Below are positions 33,651 through 41,399 of a DNA stretch of 64,000 bases, one piece after another. Where the stretch lies: contig JADJVS010000016.1 of NCBI GenBank assembly GCA_016710465.1, forward strand, positions 124,001-188,000, written 5' to 3'. The translations under genes and the position numbers were made by a program. Source of the DNA: Sulfuritalea sp. (GTDB lineage: Bacteria > Pseudomonadota > Gammaproteobacteria > Burkholderiales > Rhodocyclaceae). The notes beneath the pieces were generated by a model. The model did no database searches, was not told the origin of the DNA, and was given only the letters and a program-made list of their open reading frames with translations. The number at the start of each line of letters is the position of its first letter. Positions within the stretch are counted from its first letter, which is position 1.

Positions 33651-36572
33651 TTGCGGCATGAATTGAAGTCCCGGCTTCAAGGCACGCTCGTCGCGCTGGC
33701 GACGATCCTTGCCTCCGTCGCGCTGCCAGCCAGTTCGCGGGAGCCCGCTGCGCTGGCGGAAGCCGAGCTTGCCGAGGCGGGCGACGAGGCATCACGGACG
33801 GCGCTTCAGCAACGCCTGGTTTCGCTGGCCGAGGGCGGTGGCCCCGGCGCGTTTCGCGCCGCGCTGCAGTTGCGACAGATCTATGCGGACCTCGGCAACT
33901 CGAGCAAGGCCCTGCAGTTCGCGCAACGCCAATTGGCGCTGGCAAAGGGGCCCGTGCAGGCGCATGGCGCCCTGACGGGCATAGTCAGCCTCCACTCGGC
34001 GTTGCACCAGTTGCCCGCCGCCAAGGTCGCGCTCGATCAGTTGGAACAGACCATGGAGAGCTTGCGCGCGACGCGCCGCTGGGCGCAAAAGCGCGACTGG
34101 TGGCAGGCCGGGCTGGCCATGGCCAGGGCGAGCTACGAAACGCAAGCGGGCCACCTCGACAAGGCGGAGCCGGCCTGGCAGGCCTGTGTTACCGCGGCCA
34201 CGGCGGCGCTGCAATCCGATCCCGAAAAGGAAGGCAGCCCCCTGGTGCTGGAATGCAATCGCGGATTGATCGGAGTGCTCCTGTCTACCGGCCAGATCGC
34301 CGCCGCGTCGCAGGTGGCCGACCAATTGCGCATGACGGCGGACCGTACTCACGAGATCAAGGGCCGTCCCGGCGTCATGATTCGCGTCAACCAGGCTCTG
34401 GCCCGGCTGGCGCTGGAGCAGGGTCGGTTCGACCAGGCCGAGGCGATCATCAATGCGACCCTGAAGACCATCGATGCCGGCGGCCGCACGGCACTGTCCT
34501 TGCGTGCGATCAACCTCTACAAGATGCTGGCCGAGCTCGACATGCTGCGCAATCGCTGGGATCGGGCGCTCGATGCGCATCGCCGGCGGGAAGCCACGCT
34601 GCGAAGCTTCGACGGCGAGCGCGGAAATTTTGGCGTTTTCTCCGTGGAGTACGCCTATACGCTGGTACGCCTGAACAATGCCGCGCAGGCGGTGGCGATG
34701 CTGCGACCGATTGTTGCCTCCCGCGCCAAGCTGTATGACGAAGACTCGCTCAGTCTCTGGGAAGCACGAGCTTTCCTCGGCGTGGCGTTGGCCGCCAGCG
34801 GCCAACGCGCGGAGGCCCTGACCGAGTTGCAGCGCGCGATACCCCGCGTGCTGGATATTGCACGGGGCGAGCGCGCTTCCAGCGAGGCCGGCGTGCTGCG
34901 CACCGCGCGCCTGAACTGGCTGCTCGACGGCTACATCAATTTGCTGGCGGACCACGCCGTGGCGGGCGACCAGAAGGCGCTGGACGAAGCCTTTCGCATG
35001 GCGGACCTGGCCCGCGGTTCGACCGTGCAGCGAGCGCTGGCGGCCTCGGCGACCCGTGCCGCCATCGATGATCCGGAACTGGCGGCTGTTGCGCGCACCG
35101 AGCAGGACCTGCAGCGCGAAATCGGCGCTCTTGCCGATAGCATAGGCAATCTGCTGGCGCGCGGACGTGTCGCGGAGCAGGACAGGATCGTGGCGGACAT
35201 GCGCGCCGAGCTTTCGCGCCTGCGCAAGGAACACTCCGCCACGCAGGCCGAGATCGACCGTCGCTTCCCTGGCTATGCGGCGCTGCTCAATCCAAGGCCG
35301 GTAGGCATTGCCAGCCTGCAGAAGCTGCTGCGCGCCGATGAAGCAATGGTGTCGATTTTCACCGGCAGCGAGCGGACGCTGGTCTGGTCGGTGGCGGCGT
35401 CCGGGGCGCCGGCCTTTGCGGTGGTGCCGCTGAACGCGGAGCAGGTCAATTCCATGGTGCGGACCCTGCGCAAGGCGCTGGATCCTGCCGCCGAGGCCAC
35501 GGGGCGCTTGCCGAAATTCCAGTTTGATATCGCCCACGAGCTATACCGGCGGCTACTGGTTCCGGTCGAGGCCGGCTGGAAGGGAGCGAAAGAGCTGATC
35601 GTGGTGCCGCACGGAAGCCTGGGGCAGTTGCCCTTCAGCGTGCTGACCACCGCGCCGTTCGAGCCGCCACCGGCGGGCCGGCTGGCCTATGCCGAGTTGT
35701 CCGCGGCACCCTGGCTGATCCGGCAACTGGCGGTTTCGCAACTGCCGGCGGCGATCGCGCTGCCGGCCTTGCGATCCGGACAGGCTCGGCGCGCGGAACG
35801 CGCCTTCATCGGGTTCGGCGATCCGCTGTTTTCGGCCGCTGTCGAACGTTCCGGGGCCACGCGCGGTGCCGGCAATCTCGTGCGTCGCGGCCGGGTCCCG
35901 GAAACTTCCGGGCAGCTCGGTCCGGATGGTCTTGCCGATCTCTCTCCCCCGATCGATTTCAGTTTGTTGCCCCCGTTGCCCGACACGGCGCAGGAAATCC
36001 AGGAGGTCGCCGCGGTGCTCGGGGCGAACACCAGCCGCGACATACATCTGCATGGACGCGCCAGCGAGGCTCGGGTCAAGAAGCTCGAACTGCTGCCGTA
36101 TCGGGTGATCATGTTCGCCACCCATGGTTTGATGAGCGGCGAAATTCCCGGTCTGCACCAGCCGGCGCTGGCGCTCTCCAACCCGGCGATTACCGGCGAT
36201 GGCGGCGACGGCATGCTGACCATGGAGGAAATCCTCGGCCTCAAGCTCAACGCGGACTGGGTCGTGCTTTCAGCCTGCAATTCGGCCGCCGCGGGTAATG
36301 GTGGCGAGGAGTCGGTTTCGGGTCTGGGACGCGCATTTTTCTACGCCGGCGCGAAATCGCTGCTGGTGACGGGTTGGGCCGTCGAGACCGAGTCCGCGCG
36401 TTTGCTTACCACCGAGGCTTTCCGCAAGCAGGCGGCCGATCCCGGCCTTTCGCGGGCGCGGGCTTTGCAGCAGTCGTCGTTGTCGCTGATGGAAAAGACG
36501 GTGGCCGAAAGTTTCAGCTATGCCCACCCGATGTTCTGGGCGCCCTACGTTCTGGTGGGCGACGGCGGTTAA
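33651..36572 (+). CDS. TPR-CHAT caspase-like protein with signal peptide
   Basis: About 973 residues from TTG 33651 (TTG 33663 is possible; no in-frame ATG nearby). An N-terminal signal sequence (LKSRLQGTLVALATILASVALPA) suggests export. Residues about 50-470 are TPR-like helical repeats, about 480-530 a coiled segment, and about 570-970 a CHAT domain. The caspase-like dyad is visible: His825 in MFATHGLMSG and Cys876 in LSACNSAAAG. CHAT proteases are executioners or regulators in several bacterial systems. Its placement behind a cyclase and a kinase suggests it is an effector. The end overlaps phnA by four bases. Confidence 0.85.
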   Translation: MRHELKSRLQGTLVALATILASVALPASSREPAALAEAELAEAGDEASRTALQQRLVSLAEGGGPGAFRAALQLRQIYADLGNSSKALQFAQRQLALAKGPVQAHGALTGIVSLHSALHQLPAAKVALDQLEQTMESLRATRRWAQKRDWWQAGLAMARASYETQAGHLDKAEPAWQACVTAATAALQSDPEKEGSPLVLECNRGLIGVLLSTGQIAAASQVADQLRMTADRTHEIKGRPGVMIRVNQALARLALEQGRFDQAEAIINATLKTIDAGGRTALSLRAINLYKMLAELDMLRNRWDRALDAHRRREATLRSFDGERGNFGVFSVEYAYTLVRLNNAAQAVAMLRPIVASRAKLYDEDSLSLWEARAFLGVALAASGQRAEALTELQRAIPRVLDIARGERASSEAGVLRTARLNWLLDGYINLLADHAVAGDQKALDEAFRMADLARGSTVQRALAASATRAAIDDPELAAVARTEQDLQREIGALADSIGNLLARGRVAEQDRIVADMRAELSRLRKEHSATQAEIDRRFPGYAALLNPRPVGIASLQKLLRADEAMVSIFTGSERTLVWSVAASGAPAFAVVPLNAEQVNSMVRTLRKALDPAAEATGRLPKFQFDIAHELYRRLLVPVEAGWKGAKELIVVPHGSLGQLPFSVLTTAPFEPPPAGRLAYAELSAAPWLIRQLAVSQLPAAIALPALRSGQARRAERAFIGFGDPLFSAAVERSGATRGAGNLVRRGRVPETSGQLGPDGLADLSPPIDFSLLPPLPDTAQEIQEVAAVLGANTSRDIHLHGRASEARVKKLELLPYRVIMFATHGLMSGEIPGLHQPALALSNPAITGDGGDGMLTMEEILGLKLNADWVVLSACNSAAAGNGGEESVSGLGRAFFYAGAKSLLVTGWAVETESARLLTTEAFRKQAADPGLSRARALQQSSLSLMEKTVAESFSYAHPMFWAPYVLVGDGG

Positions 36573-36910
36573 CTCTTTTTCACGAACTCCGATTTCAGGG
36601 ACATCGCGCCGATACCGTCGATCTTGCAGTCGATGTCGTGGTCGGCATCGACCAGGCGGATGTTCTTGACCTTGGTGCCGACCTTGAGCACCAGGGATGA
36701 GCCCTTGAGCTTGAGGTCCTTGATCACGGTGACGCTGTCGCCGTCCTTGAGCAGGTTGCCGACGGCATCGCGTACTTCCCTGGCCGGCTCGGCGCCATCG
36801 CTTGCGGCCGTCTTCGACCATTCGTGGGCGCACTCCGGACAGACGTACATTTCGCCGTCTTCGTAGGTGTATGCGGATGCGCATTGCGGGCAGGGGGGCA
36901 GGGTGCTCAT
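36569..36910 (-). CDS. PhnA/YjdM family zinc-ribbon protein
   Basis: 113 residues. N-terminal zinc ribbon CPQCASAYTYEDGEMYVCPEC (Cys pairs at about 8/11 and 25/28), then the PhnA barrel: DAVGNLLKDGDSVTVIKDLKLKGSSLVLKVGTKVKNIRLV. Despite the name alkylphosphonate utilization protein, the function is not established. Monocistronic; convergent with the CHAT gene. Confidence 0.92.
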   Translation of the reverse strand: MSTLPPCPQCASAYTYEDGEMYVCPECAHEWSKTAASDGAEPAREVRDAVGNLLKDGDSVTVIKDLKLKGSSLVLKVGTKVKNIRLVDADHDIDCKIDGIGAMSLKSEFVKKS

Positions 36911-36991
36911 GGGGTATTGAGTCGCTGGGAATGAAAAGATTGGGAGGGCCGCGGGCGCTCCGCCGTCAGCGGAAGGCCGTTTCTTCGCCCA

Positions 36992-37264
36992 TCAGGCGTC
37001 GTTGCGCGGCAGCAGGGTGCCCTCGACGACACGGGTCTCCTCGACGACGACTGCCTCGCCTTCGATGACCTGTCCTTCCGCAGTAGTCGCGCGGGCCGTG
37101 TGGGCCTCGTTGGCCGCGCGACGCAGCTTGCGCGTCTTCCACCACAGCCAGGCCCAGAGCCCGAGGCCGAAGACAGCGACGACAACGAGCACGACTACCG
37201 AGAACAGGAGGCCAAGCGCCAGGAGAACGGCGCCGGCCAGCAGGGTGGGGAGGCTTCTGAGCAC
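36992..37264 (-). CDS. Small hypothetical membrane protein
   Basis: 90 residues. A long hydrophobic N-terminal region (about 6-42) likely makes one or two helices, followed by a KTRKLRRAANEAH basic stretch and an acidic tail (VIEGEAVVVEETRVVEG). The KLRRA...VIEGEAVVVEE pattern is seen in many proteobacterial orphan proteins with no known role. It starts 14 bases after the next upstream small gene, so the two may be cotranscribed. Confidence 0.65.
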   Translation of the reverse strand: MLRSLPTLLAGAVLLALGLLFSVVVLVVVAVFGLGLWAWLWWKTRKLRRAANEAHTARATTAEGQVIEGEAVVVEETRVVEGTLLPRNDA

Positions 37265-37278
37265 CGCCCGATGCGCGA

Positions 37279-37470
37279 TCAGGCGTCGATGCCAACGACG
37301 TCGTCAGCCTCGAACTCGTCGGGGATCGTGCCGTCACCGATGCCGGTGACCATGGCGGCCATGGTCTCGCTCTGCTTGACGAAGTATTCGGCGCTGATCG
37401 GGTCGTAAAAGCGCTGGCCAAGCGCAAGCTCGCTGAACTTGATGCGGTGGCGGGTGGGATGGACGGTCAT
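37279..37470 (-). CDS. Small conserved hypothetical protein
   Basis: 63 residues from ATG 37470 (a longer form to 37515 runs into the tRNA terminator). The pattern IKFSELALGQRFYDPISAEYFVKQSETMA followed by FEADDVVGI is a recurrent small betaproteobacterial fold, apparently a tiny beta barrel, without known function. Upstream partner of the small membrane protein. Confidence 0.6.
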   Translation of the reverse strand: MTVHPTRHRIKFSELALGQRFYDPISAEYFVKQSETMAAMVTGIGDGTIPDEFEADDVVGIDA

Positions 37471-37505
37471 GGTCGGCGGGTCGTATGGTCTGTGGCATTC
37501 AAAGC

Positions 37506-37530
37506 AAAAGCCCAACCTTGGGCTGGGCTT
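37506..37530 (-). terminator. Rho-independent terminator after tRNA-Asn
   Basis: On the minus strand AAGCCCA (37524-37530) pairs with TGGGCTT (37508-37514) and is followed by TTGC and further T residues. It lies 26 bases past the tRNA 3' end. Confidence 0.7.
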
Positions 37531-37555
37531 GATGCATGGGCAAAACTGAATTCTT

Positions 37556-37631
37556 TGGCTCCTCGACCTGGGCTCGAACCAGGGACCTACGGATTAACAG
37601 TCCGGCGCTCTACCGACTGAGCTATCGAGGA
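37556..37631 (-). tRNA. tRNA-Asn (anticodon GTT)
   Basis: The minus strand folds into a 76-nt cloverleaf: acceptor TCCTCGA pairing with TCGAGGA, D-arm TAGCTCAGTCGGTAGAGC, anticodon arm CCGGACTGTTAATCCG with anticodon GTT, T-arm CCTGGTTCGAGCCCAGG, and encoded GCCA end. The anticodon and the discriminator G agree with asparagine. Confidence 0.97.
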
Positions 37632-37685
37632 ATTGAAGCGGGGCGAATTATAGGGGCTTCCGGCCCGTGCCGCAACAGAAACGGC

Positions 37686-38885
37686 TTACTTGATCACGGT
37701 GGCGATGGCCTTGGCGACGTAGTCGATGTTGCGCGTGTTGAGCGCGGCGACGCAGATGCGGCCGGTGCTGACGGCGTAGATGCCGAATTCGGTTTTCAGG
37801 CGCTCGACCTGGGCCGCCGTCAGTCCCGTGTAGCTGAACATGCCGCGCTGCACCTTGATGAAGTCGAAGCCGGTGGCGCCGGCGGCGGTGAGCTTGTCGA
37901 CCAGGCTCATGCGCATGGCGCGGATGCGCTCGCGCATGCCGGCGAGTTCGTCTTCCCACTGCTGGCGCAGTTCGGGGCTGGAGAGCACGGCGGCGACCAC
38001 GGCGCCGCCGTGGGTGGGCGGGTTGCTGTAGTTGGTGCGGATCACACGCTTGACCTGCGACAGCACGCGCGCCGATTCGTCCTTGCCGGCGGTGACGATG
38101 GTCAACGCGCCGACGCGCTCGCCATACAGCGAGAAGGATTTGCTGAAGCTGCTGGAGACGACGAACTGCAGTCCGCTGGCGGCGAACAGGTCAAGGGCGA
38201 CGGCGTCGGGCTTGATGCCATCGGCAAAGCCCTGGTAGGCCATGTCGATGAAGGCGACGAGATCGCGCTGCTTGACGAGGTCGACGACCTCCGCCCACTG
38301 CGCGGCCGAGAGGTCGGCGCCGGTCGGATTGTGGCAGCAGGCGTGCAGCACGACGATGGACTTGGCCGGCATCGCCGCCAGCGCGGCCTTCATGCCGGTG
38401 AAATTGACACCGCGCGTGGCGGCATCGTAGTAGGCGTAGTTCTCGACCGTGAAGCCGGCGGACTCGAACAGGGCGCGGTGGTTTTCCCAGCTCGGATCGC
38501 TGATGTAGACCTTGGCCTCGGGCAGCAGGCGCTTCAGGTAGTCGGCGCCGACCTTCAGCGCGCCGGTGCCGCCCAGGCATTCACAGGTGATGGCGCGGCC
38601 GGCGGCGAGCAGTGCGGAATCCTTGCCGAAGAGCAGGTTCTGCACCGCGTTGTTGTAGGCGGCGATGCCCTCGATGGGCTGGTAGCCGCGCGGCGGCTGG
38701 GTTTCCAGGCGGGCCTTCTCGGCGGCCTTGACGGCGCCCAGTAGCGGAATCTTGCCATCGTCGCCGAAATAGACGCCGACACCGAGGTTGACCTTGGCCG
38801 GGTTGCTGTCGGCGTTGAAGGCTTCGTTGAGGCCCAGGATGGGGTCGCGGGGGGCCATTTCGACGGTGGCGAAGAGTGAGGACAT
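37686..38885 (-). CDS. Aromatic amino acid / aspartate aminotransferase
   Basis: 399 residues of the class I-alpha aminotransferase (AspC/TyrB) group. N-terminus FATVEMAPRDPILGLNEAFNAD, CCHNPTGADLSAAQW with the PLP-binding Asn, FIDMAYQGFADG, and the Schiff-base lysine in SSSFSKSFSLYGERVGA. Both arginine-type substrate residues appear (for example in VQRGMFSYTGL). Whether Tyr/Phe or Asp is preferred cannot be told from sequence. Divergent from uvrB. Confidence 0.92.
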   Translation of the reverse strand: MSSLFATVEMAPRDPILGLNEAFNADSNPAKVNLGVGVYFGDDGKIPLLGAVKAAEKARLETQPPRGYQPIEGIAAYNNAVQNLLFGKDSALLAAGRAITCECLGGTGALKVGADYLKRLLPEAKVYISDPSWENHRALFESAGFTVENYAYYDAATRGVNFTGMKAALAAMPAKSIVVLHACCHNPTGADLSAAQWAEVVDLVKQRDLVAFIDMAYQGFADGIKPDAVALDLFAASGLQFVVSSSFSKSFSLYGERVGALTIVTAGKDESARVLSQVKRVIRTNYSNPPTHGGAVVAAVLSSPELRQQWEDELAGMRERIRAMRMSLVDKLTAAGATGFDFIKVQRGMFSYTGLTAAQVERLKTEFGIYAVSTGRICVAALNTRNIDYVAKAIATVIK

Positions 38886-39036
38886 GAGAGCTCCGGATAC
38901 GGTATGAATGGAAGAGTCGGCGCTGGCGGAACGGCGAATTTATGTTGCAGCGCAAAGCGCGCAATAATACCCGATTGGCGCGTCCGGTTTCATCAGGATT
39001 TCGCCGGGTTTCCATAAATAAACAAGCGGGTAGGGC

Positions 39037-41110
39037 GTGGCCGAGATACATGAACTGAAGGGCAGGGTAGTCGAGTTTCCGGGCAGTCCCCGGCGCCTGC
39101 ACCAGCCTTTTCCGCCGGCCGGTGACCAGCCCGAGGCCATCCGCCTGCTGACCGAGGGCTTCAACGACGGCCTGTCGTTCCAGACCCTGCTCGGCGTCAC
39201 CGGTTCGGGCAAGACCTACACCATGGCCAACGTCATCGCCCGCCTGGGCCGGCCGGCCCTGGTGCTGGCGCCGAACAAGACCCTGGCGGCGCAGCTCTAC
39301 TCCGAATTCCGCGAGTTCTTCCCGGAGAACGCGGTCGAGTATTTCGTTTCGTACTACGACTATTACCAGCCCGAGGCCTATGTGCCCTCGCGCGACCTGT
39401 TCATCGAGAAGGATTCCTCGATCAACGAGCACATCGAGCAGATGCGCCTGTCGGCGACCAAGAGCCTGCTGGAGCGGCGCGACGTGGTGATCGTAGTGCA
39501 CGGTTTCGGCGATCTACGGCATCGGCGATCCGGTGGATTACCACAGCATGATCCTGCACCTGAAGCAGGGCGAGAAGATCGGGCAGCGCGAGATCATCAA
39601 GCGCCTGGCCGAGATGCAGTACGAACGCAACGAGATCGAATTCAAGCGCGGTGTGTATCGCGTGCGCGGCGACGTGATCGACGTCTTCCCGGCGGAAAAC
39701 GCCGAGCACGCGGTGCGCATTTCGTTGTTCGATGACGAGATCGAGGGGCTGACGGTGTTCGATCCGCTGACCGGGCACACGCGGCAGAAGCTGGGGCGCT
39801 TCACCGTGTTTCCGTCCAGCCACTACGTCACGCCGCGCGCCACGGTGCTGCAGGCAATCGAGAAGATCAAGGACGAGCTGCGCGAGCGCATCGAATTCTT
39901 CCAGTCCCAGCAGAAGCTGGTCGAATGCCAGCGCATCGAGCAACGCACCCGTTTCGACCTGGAGATGCTGGATCAATTAGGCTTCTGCAAGGGCATCGAA
40001 AACTACTCGCGCCACCTCTCCGGGCGCCAGGCCGGCGAGCCGCCGCCGACGCTTTACGACTACCTGCCGCCGGACGCGATCATGTTCGTCGACGAGTCGC
40101 ATGTCACCATCCCGCAGGTCGGCGGCATGTACAAGGGCGACCGCTCGCGCAAGGAGAACCTGGTCGACTATGGCTTCCGCCTGCCGTCGGCGCTGGACAA
40201 TCGGCCGCTGAAGTTCGAGGAGTTCGAGCGGTTGATGCCGCAGACGGTGTTCGTTTCGGCGACGCCGGCAGACTACGAAGAAAAGCACCAGGGCCAGGTG
40301 GTGGAGCAGGTGGTCCGCCCCACCGGGCTGGTCGATCCGGTGGTCGAGCTGCGTCCGGCCAGCACCCAGGTTGACGATCTGCTGGCCGAGGCCAAGAAGC
40401 GCATCGCCGCGGGCGAGCGCGTGCTGGTGACGACGCTGACCAAGCGCCTGTCGGAACAACTGACGGAATACCTCGCCGACAACGGCATCAAGGTACGCTA
40501 CCTGCACTCCGACATCGACACCGTGGAGCGCGTCGAGATCATCCGTGACTTGCGCCTCGGCGAGTTCGACGTGCTGGTGGGCATCAACCTGCTACGCGAG
40601 GGCCTCGATATTCCCGAAGTCTCGCTGGTGGCGATATTGGACGCCGACAAGGAGGGCTTCCTGCGCTCGACGCGCTCGCTGATCCAGACCATAGGCCGCG
40701 CCGCGCGCCACCTGAACGGCACGGCCATCCTCTATGCCGACCGCGAGACCGATTCGATCAAGCGCGCGCTGGCCGAGACCGAGAGGCGGCGGACCAAGCA
40801 GATCGCGCACAACACGGCGCACGGCATCACCCCGGTGGGCGTCAAGAAGCGCATCAAGGACATCATCGACGGCGTCTACGATGCCGACAGCGCGGTGCGC
40901 GAGCTCAAGGTGGCGCAGGAAGCGGCGCGCTACGAGGCGATGAGCGAGAAGGAGATGTCACGCGAGATAAAGCGCCTGGAAAAGGCCATGCACGAGCACG
41001 CGAAGAACCTGGAATTCGAGGAGGCGGCGGCGGCGCGCGACGAGCTGTTCCGCATCAAGCAACTGGCATTCGGCGGCGAGGCGCACGACGCGCCGGGGGA
41101 TGCGGCGTGA
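39037..41110 (+). pseudogene. uvrB: UvrB excinuclease subunit, interrupted by a one-base frameshift
   Basis: From GTG 39037 the first ~154 codons are normal UvrB (FQTLLGVTGSGKTYTMANVIARL; NKTLAAQLYSEFREFFPENAVEYFVSYYDYYQPEAYVP). At 39496-39499 the bases GTGC stand where a single codon is expected, and the continuation (TVSAIYGIGDPVDYHSMILHLKQGE and the remaining ~535 codons through the C-terminal UVR domain) is one frame away. As written the product ends after 232 residues. Everything else is full length (about 690 codons), so a sequencing or assembly error, or a very recent mutation, is likely. UvrB is the damage-verifying helicase of nucleotide excision repair. Confidence 0.9.
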
Positions 41111-41166
41111 AGCAACAGCGCGTGCTCTTTGTCTGCACCGGCAACACGCATCGGAAGCCCTATTGA
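41107..41166 (+). pseudogene. 5' stub of low-molecular-weight protein tyrosine phosphatase gene
   Basis: GTG 41107 overlaps the uvrB stop (GTGA). The peptide VKQQRVLFVCTGN is the N-terminus of an LMW phosphatase up to the catalytic P-loop, then turns into THRKPY and stops. The remainder of the gene is found 11.1 kb away at 52222 onward. The stub marks the left end of the inserted island. Confidence 0.88.
41134..41146. repeat. attL core
   Basis: TGCACCGGCAACA, identical to 52222-52234. The five bases before it agree in part (GTC/GTT). It lies in the phosphatase P-loop codons for CTGN. Confidence 0.85.
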
Positions 41167-41197
41167 CGGGGCATTGCGTCCGAGTTGGGTGCACGTG

Positions 41198-41206
41198 TGG
41201 TAACAC
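41198..41206. promoter_or_regulatory. Candidate integrase arm site (left)
   Basis: TGGTAACAC, 51 bases inside attL; the same 9-mer occurs twice near attR. Suggestive of arm-type integrase or AlpA/excisionase binding. Confidence 0.45.
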
Positions 41207-41282
41207 ATTGGCGGTGGACGCAGAAAGCCCGCCACGCGGGCGGGTCGGTGTTGCGCAGTAAGGCGGTCCCATCCTGAAATGA

Positions 41283-41307
41283 CAAATGCCCGGAATCCGG
41301 GCATTTG
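41283..41307. terminator. Strong bidirectional terminator
   Basis: A 12-bp perfect inverted repeat CAAATGCCCGGA / TCCGGGCATTTG with a one-base centre. It sits between attL and the end of the tape-measure gene and would isolate island transcription from uvrB. The other sequence in 41167-41399 is a second GC-rich hairpin near 41225-41247 and no gene. Confidence 0.75.
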
Positions 41308-41399
41308 CAATTGCGGGGTGGCAGCGTCTACTTCCCCTCAGGAAGGAAGTACCGGAGCTGCCTCGCCTGGTGCCAGCCGTCACCAGGCCCGTACTGCTC

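Noticed and set aside
33651..33700. ATG at 33658 as start of the CHAT gene
   Set aside because: It is out of frame; the only nearby in-frame starts are TTG codons.
33792..35537. 581-codon minus-strand frame opposite the CHAT gene
   Set aside because: Composition is that of an antisense shadow; the plus strand encodes a recognisable TPR-CHAT protein.
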